NCBI GenBank assembly: GCA_022601645.1
Contig: JAJACH010000002.1
Location: 62,001 to 126,000, forward strand
Source: Chlamydiia bacterium
GTDB taxonomy: Bacteria > Chlamydiota > Chlamydiia > Chlamydiales > Simkaniaceae
Direction of reading: 5' to 3'
Length of the DNA stretch: 64,000 nucleotides
Shown: piece by piece, positions 24,360 through 33,873 of the stretch
How positions within the stretch are numbered: position 1 is the stretch's first letter
Layout: every line of letters begins with the position of its first letter
The notes under the pieces: generated by a model
What the model saw: the letters and a program-made list of their open reading frames with translations, nothing else
Database searches by the model: none
What the model was told of the DNA's origin: nothing
Position numbers and translations under genes: made by a program

Positions 24360-25273
24360 TCGATTGTCTGTTGCAAACCACTTCGCAATTGAATGTGCGG
24401 TGTCCAGCCGAGCACGCTTTGAGCGACGGTGATGTCGGGGCGTCTTTGTTTAGGATCGTCTGATGGGAGATTTTCATACACGACTTTGGACTTTGTCCCC
24501 GTAAGATCAATGATTTCTTCAGCGAGCTTGAGCATTGTAAACTCGTTTGGATTGCCGAGATTAATGGGTCCTACCACATCAATATCTTCATCCATAAAAG
24601 CAAGAATCCCTGCAATGAGATCTTCGACAAAGCAAAACGAACGCGTCTGCGTTCCATCTCCATAAATGGTGATCGGCGCGGCTTGGAGTGCTTGAACAAT
24701 AAAATTCGATACAACCCGTCCATCATTTGGATGCATTCTCGGACCGAAGGTGTTGAAGATGCGACCAATACGGACTTTCACTCCATACTGTCTATGGAAG
24801 TCAAAGCAAAGTGTTTCAGCACATCGTTTTCCCTCATCATAGCAAGAGCGCATGCCATTCGGATTGACATAACCCCAGTAATTTTCGGTCTGCGGATGTT
24901 CTTTGGGGTCGCCATACACTTCACTTGTTGAAGCTTGAAACACTTTAGCGCCGGTTTTCCGGGCAAGTTCCAAAACATTCATGGCACCGTAAACATTGGT
25001 CCTGGTCGTTTTAATGGGATCGTTTTGATAGTGAATAGGAGAGGCTGGACATGCCAAATTGTAAATCTCATCGACTTCAAAGGAAAAGGGATCACATACA
25101 TCTTGTAAGACAAGCTTAAAATTTGGATGATCCATAAGCGCTTCAACATTGCTCTTAGATCCAGTTAAGAGGTTGTCTAAACAGATGACTTGGTAGTCTT
25201 TTTCGATAAGGCGACGGCAAAGAAATGATCCGAGGAAACCTGCTCCGCCGGTGACTAGGGCTTTTTTATTCAT
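24338..25273 (-). CDS. UDP-glucuronate decarboxylase (UDP-xylose synthase, UXS)
   Basis: Extended SDR of 311 residues. Seen: [12 protein letters not shown] (about 8-19), [40 protein letters not shown] with the catalytic Tyr and Lys, and [21 protein letters not shown] (in part). The ASPIHYQ and the [10 protein letters not shown] patterns are characteristic of UXS, which oxidises and decarboxylates UDP-glucuronate to UDP-xylose. Start taken at 25273 ([10 protein letters not shown]). An ATG 12 bp upstream is possible. The start overlaps the end of the Wzc-like gene by 8 bp, tying it to polysaccharide export. Confidence 0.9.
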   Translation of the reverse strand: MNKKALVTGGAGFLGSFLCRRLIEKDYQVICLDNLLTGSKSNVEALMDHPNFKLVLQDVCDPFSFEVDEIYNLACPASPIHYQNDPIKTTRTNVYGAMNVLELARKTGAKVFQASTSEVYGDPKEHPQTENYWGYVNPNGMRSCYDEGKRCAETLCFDFHRQYGVKVRIGRIFNTFGPRMHPNDGRVVSNFIVQALQAAPITIYGDGTQTRSFCFVEDLIAGILAFMDEDIDVVGPINLGNPNEFTMLKLAEEIIDLTGTKSKVVYENLPSDDPKQRRPDITVAQSVLGWTPHIQLRSGLQQTIDYFSLVI

Positions 25274-27947
25274 TGTAGGCGACAAATGTTACTTTCTCTT
25301 TTCCTTTAGATATATAAGGTTCTAGGTCTTCCATCAACTCTTTATTCACAAATACGCATGAGTTATCCACATATTCGAGAAGCATACGGGCTTCAAACGT
25401 CCCAGGCTTAGCCTTTGTTCTAAGGAGGATGTGATCATACTCATTTTCCAATTTCTTGAGCAGTCTTATAAAACTTTTTCGTGCAATTATTTCTGGGATG
25501 AACCGTTCATCCCCACCAGCTGGCACAAAATCGAGGCCATTTTGATGCTCAATTGGCAATTTATCGATTGTTCCGAGCACATAATCTACCCAGCCAACTG
25601 TCTTAGTTCTTGAGATAGGGAAAGGATCGAAATCAAGCACAATCATGCGCCGCTCTTGCATCATAATCAGTTTGCCCATGATCTTTAGTAGATCTGGACC
25701 CCCACCTTGAACAAACGCTGTGAGGTTTGTCATATTAGGTAAAAGTTCGCGTGCGGTGTCAATGCCATTAAATCGAAGAGCGCGGTAACCACGAAGCTCT
25801 AGTTGCGTGCGATTCACCGGCATGCCGCGGAGTAAGCTAAAGAGGAGTATACAGCCGAAAACGGCTGAAAATCCGCCAACACCGCCAACCCCAACAGTAA
25901 TCATAGTGGGGATTTTACGAGGATGCTTAGAGACATACGGAGGATCAATCGTTTTTGATTCGGCTAAATTTAAGTTTTTTTCTAGCACCTTATTGTCAAT
26001 GAGTTGCGTAATGGCATCAAGCATGCGTTTTGTCATGGCAAACTGCATTTTTAGGCGTAAATCCCTGATCACAAACTGGGGAATGTAGCTCATTTGCTTA
26101 TCAATGGCTGCGAGCTGTTTTGCGTGAAACTCGCGCGTCATCTCAAGTTTTTCTTTTTCAAGTACTGTTTCATCATCGATCGCTTTTTCAACCTGCCTAA
26201 GTTCACGTGTCGCTGATTCGAGAATGTACTCATTCGCTCGCTCCATTTTCTTTGTAAAAACACCAATACGGCTTTGATGAGAACGTATGAGCTGGTCAAT
26301 TTGACCATCCAATAAGTGTAGCTGCATTGCAAGTTCTTCTTTGCCTCGCACCTTATCTCGATCTAGGAGGTTATTTTGATCTTCTAATTTTTGGGATAAA
26401 GCACTAATTTTTTTAGTCACTGTTTTATCGTGAAAGAGGTCTTGAAAGGCGTAGATCGCTCCAGGGTTGAAAGTTTCCGATTTCAGTTCTTTTTTTAAAG
26501 ACTCGAGAACATCTACTTCAACATTCACAGCATCTCTTGATTGAGCACTGTTTAAAAAGACTTTCGTTGCATCTTCTAGCGACATGCCTTCAAATTCTCC
26601 GAGATCCACTTCATTCAGAAAAAGTCGCGTTTCACTCAATTCCGCTTGAAGGTCTAACATTTCAGAAATTGTATGAACTTGAGATTGCATCGCCTGTGTA
26701 TGAAGCGCTGGATGCGTGTCGATAAACTGTGCAACTTCTAGCTTTACATCGCTGGCATTCGCCTTTTCTTGGACAAGTTTAGAAAGGGCCTCTTTATTGA
26801 AGATAAACGGAAGTTCCCTCGTCTTATTGAAGCACAATTTGTTAAACCAAATTTGGTTTTTTAGTTTTTTCAAATTTTCTCGATTTGCATTAAGATTTGC
26901 AAACAAAGGGGAATCGATTTGTCTCAGGGCACGATTGGATTGATTGAGAAAAGATTCTTGCAAATCGAGTTGATGAATTTCTTCCATGACTTTCGTTCTC
27001 GATGTAAGAATCGGCGAGAGATTGGAGCCTGAAAAAATGATTTTTTCGCGTGTGAGTTTTTCAAGGAAATTCTCAAAGAGTTTGAGTTCGCCATCATAAT
27101 CTGCAAAGAGTTCTTTTTTCCTCTTTCCAAGATAATCGAGTTGGTGTTTAGCCAAACGTTGATTTTCCTCTTCCATGTAGTCTTTATAGACATCGATCCA
27201 CGCTTCTAAAAATCGATACCCTTGTTCCACGTTGTGCGCTTTAAACTGTAAGGTTTGAAGAGCTGTGGAATACTTAGTGGGTTTAACAGAGGCGTAAGAG
27301 GTGGCCATCCCAAGCAAATGATTTGTTGGAGACACATTAAAGAGGTATTTGTGGCCTTTTTTCCAATTTGCAGCGGGTTTGATGAGAGTAAAGCTTAGGT
27401 CTCCTACACGAACAGGAGACTTAATCATCCCATGCATCTTTGCTCCCTCAAATTCAACGGTAAATTTATCCTCATCAACACACACGATAGTAAATGGAGC
27501 TGGAGATTCGCGCGAATAGACGACTTCTTCGAAATGGAAAACATCAGATTGGACTTGTGAATTTGTAAAAAGACGCGTCGCATTAAACCTAAGTGAATGC
27601 ATTTTTGCTGCGAAAGAAGAGGTAAAACGCCTTTCAATTTGGAGGCCGCTTTTTGAAAGTGCTTTTTGCAAAATAAGATGTGATTCAAGAAGACTGCCCG
27701 ATCCAGTAGTACCTTGCGAGAGTGCACCGATAACTAAGCTTGCCATCCCGCCGTCGGCAATGGCACCTCCCCCTGATTTATTCGCTTCTTGAAACACCGT
27801 TTCAACGACAAAGTGTTTGGGCTTCATGAGAAGAAGTCCATAAATCGCTAGCACGCCACAAAGAGCGCTTAAACATAAGAGGGTTTTGTGACGGCGCAAT
27901 AGATACTTGATATCAGCAAGGGTTATGAAGCTTTCTTCCTGACTCAT
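25266..27947 (-). CDS. Wzc/Wzz-like polysaccharide co-polymerase with degenerate kinase domain
   Basis: 893 residues, inner-membrane protein. N-terminal cytoplasmic tip and TM1 (about 22-41), a long periplasmic coiled-coil region (about 60-675), TM2 (about 680-703), then a C-terminal domain of about 190 residues like BY-kinases. In that domain no Walker A GxxGxGK[ST] is visible: the equivalent stretch reads [17 protein letters not shown]. The Walker A'-like strand is [10 protein letters not shown], and no Tyr cluster is present at the C-terminus. It probably sets chain length or couples to the Wza-like exporter without kinase activity. Overlaps the Wza-like gene (ATGA). Confidence 0.85.
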   Translation of the reverse strand: MSQEESFITLADIKYLLRRHKTLLCLSALCGVLAIYGLLLMKPKHFVVETVFQEANKSGGGAIADGGMASLVIGALSQGTTGSGSLLESHLILQKALSKSGLQIERRFTSSFAAKMHSLRFNATRLFTNSQVQSDVFHFEEVVYSRESPAPFTIVCVDEDKFTVEFEGAKMHGMIKSPVRVGDLSFTLIKPAANWKKGHKYLFNVSPTNHLLGMATSYASVKPTKYSTALQTLQFKAHNVEQGYRFLEAWIDVYKDYMEEENQRLAKHQLDYLGKRKKELFADYDGELKLFENFLEKLTREKIIFSGSNLSPILTSRTKVMEEIHQLDLQESFLNQSNRALRQIDSPLFANLNANRENLKKLKNQIWFNKLCFNKTRELPFIFNKEALSKLVQEKANASDVKLEVAQFIDTHPALHTQAMQSQVHTISEMLDLQAELSETRLFLNEVDLGEFEGMSLEDATKVFLNSAQSRDAVNVEVDVLESLKKELKSETFNPGAIYAFQDLFHDKTVTKKISALSQKLEDQNNLLDRDKVRGKEELAMQLHLLDGQIDQLIRSHQSRIGVFTKKMERANEYILESATRELRQVEKAIDDETVLEKEKLEMTREFHAKQLAAIDKQMSYIPQFVIRDLRLKMQFAMTKRMLDAITQLIDNKVLEKNLNLAESKTIDPPYVSKHPRKIPTMITVGVGGVGGFSAVFGCILLFSLLRGMPVNRTQLELRGYRALRFNGIDTARELLPNMTNLTAFVQGGGPDLLKIMGKLIMMQERRMIVLDFDPFPISRTKTVGWVDYVLGTIDKLPIEHQNGLDFVPAGGDERFIPEIIARKSFIRLLKKLENEYDHILLRTKAKPGTFEARMLLEYVDNSCVFVNKELMEDLEPYISKGKEKVTFVAYNE

Positions 27948-29008
27948 GGGAGAATAACGCCTTTCACATGTTTGTTAAACAATTCGTAGGCCGTGATCGT
28001 TGGGAGCATTGCGTTTACAAAACGGTTCCATTCGGCAACAGGTGTTGCTGCGACATAAACAATATCGCCTGGGATAACGAGAAGGCTATCGGTTGGAAGG
28101 CGGACAACATGTTGCCAGTTGACCGTGTATATCTTAGGTTGGGTTATGCTGCCGCGAAGGATTTGGATATAAGAGCGGTCACCTGATCCTAAGAGACCCC
28201 CTGCTGCTGCAAGCACATGTCTTAGTGGCATCGTGCCAGTTGGAAGTGGAATGACGCCTGGTCCTGCCACTTCGCCGAGAACCATGAGCGACGATGCCCC
28301 AGTATCGGCAATATAAATTTTGTCTCCCCCACGCATCACAATATTTTGCGACATATCACCGAGTGTCATCAAGCGATTGATGTCGACGGGTAGGTATTCA
28401 TTGTCTCGAATGACATAACTTTTAAAAAAGTTGGCGTTTGTTGGGACTCTTGCTTGGGCCATCACATCGAATAGGCGCATTTTTCCATTGACTGGGATGT
28501 TAGGCGTACTGACTAGACCCGCTAGTTCAACTTTGCGAACTTGGCGATTTTTATAACTTAAGAAAACTTCTAAGTTGCTGATTTGTTTCGCGTAAGCATC
28601 TTGAATAGCTTCCCTTGCTTCATCAAGTGTCTTGCCCTCAACTTTTATTGGTTCTAAATCGGGAAGTCTAACGACACCGCCGCTAACGGGAAATCCAAGT
28701 GTTGAGCTAATGCCTCCGATCGCTTGAACCAAATCTACTCTAGAGGGGTGATAGACGATAATGGTCAATACATCGCCATCAATTAACGTGTCAGGGTATT
28801 CATCGAGGAGGTTGGCGCTGAGCGATTCAAAGGATTTTCCCTCCATTTCTAGAATGGAAAATTTGCCTTCGCGAATCTTATATGAATCGAGCACAAATTC
28901 ATCTGCACCCACCATGTCGTCTCCGCGATACGGTGGATTTGTACATCCAACAAGCAAAATTGCGACACAAACAGCAAGGTGTCTTAAGATATCTCTTGCA
29001 AAAGCCAC
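27944..29008 (-). CDS. Wza-like polysaccharide export outer-membrane lipoprotein
   Basis: 354 residues. N-terminal signal with lipobox LLVGC (Cys 22), so probably lipidated and exported. Residues about 60-150 form the poly-export domain (GDVLTIIVYHPSRVD, LPDLEPIKVEGKTLDEAREAI), followed by SLBB-type domains (VELAGLVSTPNIPVNGKMRLFDVM; VLGEVAGPGVIPLPTGTMPLRHVLAAAGGL, in part) and a C-terminal segment. This is the outer-membrane translocon for capsule or exopolysaccharide in Wza systems. Divergent from the epimerase gene, with only 30 bp between the starts. Confidence 0.9.
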   Translation of the reverse strand: MAFARDILRHLAVCVAILLVGCTNPPYRGDDMVGADEFVLDSYKIREGKFSILEMEGKSFESLSANLLDEYPDTLIDGDVLTIIVYHPSRVDLVQAIGGISSTLGFPVSGGVVRLPDLEPIKVEGKTLDEAREAIQDAYAKQISNLEVFLSYKNRQVRKVELAGLVSTPNIPVNGKMRLFDVMAQARVPTNANFFKSYVIRDNEYLPVDINRLMTLGDMSQNIVMRGGDKIYIADTGASSLMVLGEVAGPGVIPLPTGTMPLRHVLAAAGGLLGSGDRSYIQILRGSITQPKIYTVNWQHVVRLPTDSLLVIPGDIVYVAATPVAEWNRFVNAMLPTITAYELFNKHVKGVILP

Positions 29009-29038
29009 AGTCGGCAGATTAACCTAGAGGTCATTAAA

Positions 29039-29962
29039 ATGAAACGGATTTTTATCACCGGCATTTCCGGGTTTATCGGCTTCCATGTAGCACTCGCACT
29101 CAAAGGGCAGGGATTTCAGGTTTCTGGCTATGATGCCTACACTCCCTATTACTCGGTTGAGTTAAAAAAAAGGCGGACTGCACGGTTAAAAGAAGAGGGC
29201 ATAGACTTCACCTCTTCATTAGAAGCTCCCTCCGATGTGTCACATATTCTGCATTTGGCAGCGCAACCTGGTGTGCGCCATTCGATTTCGCATCCACAAG
29301 AATACGGAAAAACCAATCTTTGTCTTTTCATCGACGTGCTTGAACTTGCAAGAAAGCATGCCGTGCCTTTGATTTTTGCATCCTCATCCTCTGTTTATGG
29401 GCAAGGGGCAACGCCCCCTTTCACTGAAGATCAAAACGTCGACCAACCAACCAATCTGTATGCGGCAACAAAGCGCGCGAATGAGCTTATGGCTTATTCC
29501 TACCATCATCTCTATGGAATTCCGATTACGGCTCTTCGGTTTTTCACGGTTTACGGTCCTTGGGGACGCCCGGATATGGCCTATTACAAGTTTGCAAAGG
29601 CGATTCTTCGAGGGGAAACCATTGATCTATATAATGGGGGGGATATGCGACGCGACTTCACATATATTGATGATATTGTTAATGGAACTATCGCAGCGCT
29701 CAAACTGTCGGCGCAAAACGAGGTTTTCAATCTTGGGAACAACCGCTCTGAAGAAATTCGCGATTTGATTGGGTATCTTGAGGAGGGGCTTGGGAAAAAG
29801 GCCTCTATCAATCCACTTCCTATGCAAAAAGGTGAATTGGTAGAAACTTTAGCTGACATTACAAAGAGCGAAAAGCTTCTTGGCTACTCTCCAAGGACAA
29901 CGCTTAAAGAGGGAATTGCAAAATTCACTGCTTGGATCAAGTCTGAAGCGATCATACTGTAG
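29039..29962 (+). CDS. UDP-glucuronate 4-epimerase-like NAD-dependent epimerase
   Basis: Extended SDR of 307 residues. Seen: ITGISGFIGFHVA (6-18), YDAYTPYYSVELKKRR, HLAAQPGVRHS, SSSVYG, YAATK with catalytic Tyr and Lys, and FFTVYGPWGRPDMAYYKFA. The AAQPGVR and TVYGPWGRPDMA segments are typical of UDP-glucuronate 4-epimerases, which make UDP-galacturonate; UDP-glucose epimerase is less likely. GAGGT before the ATG is the probable ribosome-binding site. The 3' end overlaps the convergent nnr gene by 79 bp. Confidence 0.85.
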   Translation: MKRIFITGISGFIGFHVALALKGQGFQVSGYDAYTPYYSVELKKRRTARLKEEGIDFTSSLEAPSDVSHILHLAAQPGVRHSISHPQEYGKTNLCLFIDVLELARKHAVPLIFASSSSVYGQGATPPFTEDQNVDQPTNLYAATKRANELMAYSYHHLYGIPITALRFFTVYGPWGRPDMAYYKFAKAILRGETIDLYNGGDMRRDFTYIDDIVNGTIAALKLSAQNEVFNLGNNRSEEIRDLIGYLEEGLGKKASINPLPMQKGELVETLADITKSEKLLGYSPRTTLKEGIAKFTAWIKSEAIIL

Positions 29963-31317
29963 GATGTGTTTTTTAGAGCGGCAATTTCTCCGGCTTTACC
30001 GTGTAGGTAGACGCCGAGAGCTGCAGCTTCTCGAAGATTCATTCCCTGCGCCAATAATGCCGCAAGCATTCCAGAAAGAACATCCCCACTTCCCGCCGTT
30101 GCCATGCCTGGATCGCCAGCTGTGACAATTAAAGGCAAGCAGCCTGGATGGAAGATGGTTGTTGGTGCGCCTTTCAAAACGAGTGTGGCGCCTCTCTCGT
30201 CGACAAAGGCCTGACAATTTTCACGTGTAGGTTCACACCCAAGTAGTCTTTGCATCTCACCTCGATGAGGGGTAAGAATGTGGGGAGCAACGATATCGGT
30301 ATCGTTCACGCAAGCTAATGCATCCGCATCAATCACGCAGGGGGCAGAGAGCTTATCAATGACTGTTTTAACCACCTCGTCTGTGCCAAGGCCAGGCCCT
30401 AATAAAAATGCCGTGGCTCTTTTTGCCTCTTTCAAAAAGTGTGACTCAACATAGGGATTGAGGATCAATTCGTGAGGGGGGCACGCGTGCATCCCCTCTT
30501 CATGAAAGATGCGTACAATGCCGGCTCCCGTTTTAAGCGCAGAGAGACCTGCTAACATGGCGGCGCCGCTCATTGCTTTTGACCCTGCAAGTCCCACAAC
30601 ATAGCCCGCTTCGTACTTGTGACGCGTTCGCCTAATTGGGGGCATTTCAAGGTTTTTTTCGCTAAGTAGATGTGCTTCAGCTACAGCTTCGTGAACATAG
30701 CGCATATCAAGGCCAAAATCGACGCGGGATAATTTGCCGACAAAATCAAAATTGCGTTTTTCGAAAAATTCGGTTTTAGGAAGGCCTAGATAGATCGTTT
30801 CTTTTGCATTGACCGTGAAAGCAGAGGGGATATCAATAGAAATAATGGGGATTTTCGCCTCATTTGCAAGATTGATCACCTCTCCCACATCACCTTCTGC
30901 CTTTCCGTGAAACCCCGTTCCAAAAATCCCATCGATGATCAAACCATGTGGGAAGAAGGCAATTTCACTTAAATCATCGGGGTAAAAGATCTCTCCCCCA
31001 GCGTCTTTAAATCTATTTGCGTGCTGTTGACAAAGTGGGCTTGAATCCTCGAGGTCAAAAAGGTGATACGCATTCACCTCAAATCCTTGATCAAGAAGGT
31101 AGGTTCCGGCAACAAATGCGTCTCCCCCATTGTTTCCCCGACCGACAAGTAGCGTAACCTCTTGCATGAGGTTCCACTCAGCTACTTTTTTTTCCACAAT
31201 GCGTGCGATTCCCTCGCCAGCCGTTTCCATATACGCCTCACCGGAGGCACCCTCATCAAAACTTAATTTCTCGATACGTGCCATCTCAGATGAGCGAATG
31301 ACTTTATGGCCTTCCAT
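29884..31317 (-). CDS. nnr: Bifunctional NAD(P)HX epimerase/dehydratase
   Basis: Repairs hydrated NADH/NADPH. 477 residues in two domains: an N-terminal YjeF epimerase domain (VGRGNNGGDAFVAGTYL, DGIFGTGFHGKAEG, SIDIPSAF, residues 1-215) and a C-terminal ADP-dependent dehydratase domain (YVVGLAGSKAMSGAAMLAGLSAL, DADAL, LTPHRGEMQRLL, TAGDPGMATAGSGDVLSGM, residues about 225-477). Both active-site segments look intact. The last gene of the waaF-GT9-UDPGP-gpsA operon; its start shares one base with the gpsA stop. Confidence 0.93.
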   Translation of the reverse strand: MEGHKVIRSSEMARIEKLSFDEGASGEAYMETAGEGIARIVEKKVAEWNLMQEVTLLVGRGNNGGDAFVAGTYLLDQGFEVNAYHLFDLEDSSPLCQQHANRFKDAGGEIFYPDDLSEIAFFPHGLIIDGIFGTGFHGKAEGDVGEVINLANEAKIPIISIDIPSAFTVNAKETIYLGLPKTEFFEKRNFDFVGKLSRVDFGLDMRYVHEAVAEAHLLSEKNLEMPPIRRTRHKYEAGYVVGLAGSKAMSGAAMLAGLSALKTGAGIVRIFHEEGMHACPPHELILNPYVESHFLKEAKRATAFLLGPGLGTDEVVKTVIDKLSAPCVIDADALACVNDTDIVAPHILTPHRGEMQRLLGCEPTRENCQAFVDERGATLVLKGAPTTIFHPGCLPLIVTAGDPGMATAGSGDVLSGMLAALLAQGMNLREAAALGVYLHGKAGEIAALKNTSYSMIASDLIQAVNFAIPSLSVVLGE

Positions 31318-32297
31318 TACAAGCGTTCCTCTTTTATCGCACGGGTCAAAAGAGCACTAACGGCATCTTTGGGACTAAGACCTTTATAAATGACGTTATA
31401 GACAGCGTCTGTAATTGGCACTGCGATTTTGTGTTCTTTGGCAAGCTCTCGTGCAGAAAGACATGTATTTGCACCTTCAACAACCATCCCGATTTCTTCT
31501 TTCGCTTTTGCGATTTCCGTTCCTTGCGAAAGGCTAATTCCAAATGAATAGTTACGTGAAAGAGGTGAAAGGCACGTCACACACAAGTCACCGAGTCCAG
31601 AAAGGCCGTTTAGTGTTTCACCTTGACACCCTTTGACTTTCCCAAGCTTTCGAATCTCGTGCAAGCCGCGAGTCATCAGTGCTGCTTTGGTGTTTTGTCC
31701 AAATCCAAGACCGTCTGAAATACCACATGCGATGGCAATGATGTTTTTCATCGCACCGCCAAAGGAAACACCCGCCATATCCTCATTTGGATAGACGCGG
31801 AAATACGGGCTTGTGAAAGCCTCTTGAATCATTTGCGTAATTTCCATGTCGTAGGCTGAACAAACAACAGATGTTGGCAATTTATTCATCACTTCTTCGG
31901 CTAAGGAGGGGCCGCTTAAGCAGCCGATCCGATTCGATTGCATAATTTCGTGGGCAACTTCTGTCATTAAAAGACCTGTGCCTTGTTCAATGCCCTTTGA
32001 TGTAACAATAAAAGGACCGTCAAAATCTCCCAAGGCTTCTAGAACAGGGCGAATCCCCTTTGAAGTCACAGATTCAATAACTAGGTCCGCGCCTTGTACA
32101 GCCTCTAATAAATCGGTTGTAAACTGCATTCCTTTCGGCGCTTTAAAATTTTTGAGCTTGGGGTGATTTTTACCCATTTTGAGATCTTCAATAAGTGTGC
32201 TATTCTTTGCCCAAAGCGTTACCTCATGTCCATTTTCAACTAGAAGCTTAGCGAGACAAAACCCCCAAGCACCAGCCCCTAAATACCCAATTTTCAT
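31317..32297 (-). CDS. gpsA: NAD(P)H-dependent glycerol-3-phosphate dehydrogenase
   Basis: Makes sn-glycerol-3-phosphate for phospholipid synthesis. Seen in 326 residues: the nucleotide-binding GYLGAGAWGFCLAKLL (4-19), VTSKGIE, SGPSLAEEV, FGGAMKNIIAIACGISDGLGFGQNTKAAL with the catalytic Lys, and ETLNGLSGLGDLCVTCLSPLSRNYSFG (in part). The family signature is intact. It overlaps the UDPGP-like gene by 4 bp. I recall the same gene pair in Chlamydia. Confidence 0.96.
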   Translation of the reverse strand: MKIGYLGAGAWGFCLAKLLVENGHEVTLWAKNSTLIEDLKMGKNHPKLKNFKAPKGMQFTTDLLEAVQGADLVIESVTSKGIRPVLEALGDFDGPFIVTSKGIEQGTGLLMTEVAHEIMQSNRIGCLSGPSLAEEVMNKLPTSVVCSAYDMEITQMIQEAFTSPYFRVYPNEDMAGVSFGGAMKNIIAIACGISDGLGFGQNTKAALMTRGLHEIRKLGKVKGCQGETLNGLSGLGDLCVTCLSPLSRNYSFGISLSQGTEIAKAKEEIGMVVEGANTCLSARELAKEHKIAVPITDAVYNVIYKGLSPKDAVSALLTRAIKEERL

Positions 32298-33037
32298 TGG
32301 TTTAATATCCTCCGTACAAATTCTAAACTTTTTTGATCTTTCACCGGTGCAAAATGTCTTCTATCAGAGACGACAATTCTATGTGTATTGGCATAGGGAA
32401 AGGTATCGATAATAAAATGTTCCACGCGCTCTTTTCCCCGTTTTACAACCGTATGAGAGGGCATATTAAGCTTTGCAATGCGCTCTACAAAATCCATCGA
32501 GCACCCAAACTGCCCTGTATAGCCGAGAACAGAATGTGTTCTTGGGTGAATATACTCTTCAACAAACACATGTCCATCTTTTTCGATGACGCGTCCAACA
32601 TGTTCATTGTTATTTAAACTTTTCACACAACGGAGCACTAACTCTTCATCTTGTGGAAGTAGGTCATCAAAGTGACCGAGAGGGTCATCCACAGGTAAAA
32701 TTCCAAGTGATTCAATTCCTCTTTTTTGCCAATCATCCCAAAGTCCGGCTTCATAAAACTTGTGAAACACCATCCCATTGCCATTGGGAGAGCCATTGGT
32801 CAAACTTTGCTGAAAAAAATGAATCTCTTTACCAAAACGACTTCTTTCATCAAAGAAACTCACCGTCTCTTCATGATTTAAAGGAGAAGTCATAATGCCA
32901 ATTGGGCAGTCTAACTTATCAATCAAACACTCGAAAAGGGTCATCTGATCTTTGACTTTTACACACCCTTTTGGTCCCTTAAGACCAAGCCTTGTTCCTT
33001 GACCTCCAGCGAGAATGATCGCTCCTGATTTCTTCAT
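32294..33037 (-). CDS. Short UDP-sugar pyrophosphorylase-like protein (UDPGP/UAP family)
   Basis: 247 residues, roughly half to two-thirds the length of eukaryotic-type UDP-N-acetylhexosamine pyrophosphorylases. Seen: LAGGQGTRLGLKGPKGC (9-25), the nucleotide-binding loop; IGIMTSPLNHEET; FFQQSL; GNGMVFHKF, a variant of the family GNGG; and a later GYTGQFGCSMDFVERI. The usual C-terminal domain is absent. It probably activates a sugar-1-phosphate, perhaps GlcNAc-1-P or glucose-1-P. I recall a related gene next to gpsA in Chlamydia. Overlaps both neighbours by 4 bp. Confidence 0.8.
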   Translation of the reverse strand: MKKSGAIILAGGQGTRLGLKGPKGCVKVKDQMTLFECLIDKLDCPIGIMTSPLNHEETVSFFDERSRFGKEIHFFQQSLTNGSPNGNGMVFHKFYEAGLWDDWQKRGIESLGILPVDDPLGHFDDLLPQDEELVLRCVKSLNNNEHVGRVIEKDGHVFVEEYIHPRTHSVLGYTGQFGCSMDFVERIAKLNMPSHTVVKRGKERVEHFIIDTFPYANTHRIVVSDRRHFAPVKDQKSLEFVRRILNQ

Positions 33038-33873
33038 GCTTCTAATGCCTCTACGACTTGTTTCGTTGTGATTTTCGAGATATCTTCTTTTTTACCAATT
33101 AGTGGAATATGCGTCAGTCCAAGATTCGGTGAATTCACGCCCTGTCGTAAGATACCTTGTTTGGCATCGGCCCAAAGCGACACGACCTTTAGAGGAAATT
33201 CTGCATCCACGTAGTAGAGGACAGAAAGAACGCCAGAGTCGGGAGCTAAAAGATGCGAACATTTGTTCTTGATGATAGAGAGCATCTCAAAAAGGGTGGT
33301 TTCTCCTCGTAGATCGATTGCACCTGGAAACTCTCCTATTTTTTTAGCCCCAAATAAAATTACTGGTCGTTTGAGTTTGGTAAAAAGCTCTTTCCACTGT
33401 GTTTCGGGCCAATTTTTCTCGTACTTATAAAAGTGCCCGGTCTCAGTAGAGACGTGACAACCGATGTATTTCTTTTCTTTATCCAGGTCAAACTTGTCAG
33501 CTAACCGATCCCACTCGTCTTTCCAATTAAGCTTGGGAATGAGTTTTTTCAGCTGCCACTTAAAATGACGCGTTGGATCTACTTTTTCAAGTACTAGGTC
33601 AAAGTGATCGGCTAAGGAGGGGTCAACAACAAGTGGCTCTCCTCTTTTCCAAGAGGGATCAACAATGACTTCTACGTTGGGGAGCATTTGGAATACTTCT
33701 TTGAGGTCAGATCGTGTGAGAAAGGCGATATGCGCATCGGGGCAAAAGCGTCTTACTCTTTTGACAAGAGCATATAAACCAAGTGGAACATCTCCAAGGC
33801 CTCTATTCCAAGCAACTAATACTCGTTCAGGCCGCGATTTTTTGATCAACCGATCAAATGGATTAATCCACAT
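33034..33873 (-). CDS. Glycosyltransferase family 9 (heptosyltransferase-like)
   Basis: 279 residues from the ATG at 33873, chosen because GGAGG is well spaced upstream; an in-frame start 24 bp further upstream would overlap waaF more. GT-B fold typical of LPS heptosyltransferases: RVLVAWNRGLGDVPLGLYAL, IAFLTRSDLKEVFQMLPNVEVIVD, ETQWKELFTKL, and a C-terminal LLAPDSGVLSVLYYV (the DSG nucleotide-binding motif). It is more divergent than the neighbouring waaF. It probably adds a sugar to the LPS core or another surface glycan; the donor is unknown. Confidence 0.75.
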   Translation of the reverse strand: MWINPFDRLIKKSRPERVLVAWNRGLGDVPLGLYALVKRVRRFCPDAHIAFLTRSDLKEVFQMLPNVEVIVDPSWKRGEPLVVDPSLADHFDLVLEKVDPTRHFKWQLKKLIPKLNWKDEWDRLADKFDLDKEKKYIGCHVSTETGHFYKYEKNWPETQWKELFTKLKRPVILFGAKKIGEFPGAIDLRGETTLFEMLSIIKNKCSHLLAPDSGVLSVLYYVDAEFPLKVVSLWADAKQGILRQGVNSPNLGLTHIPLIGKKEDISKITTKQVVEALEA

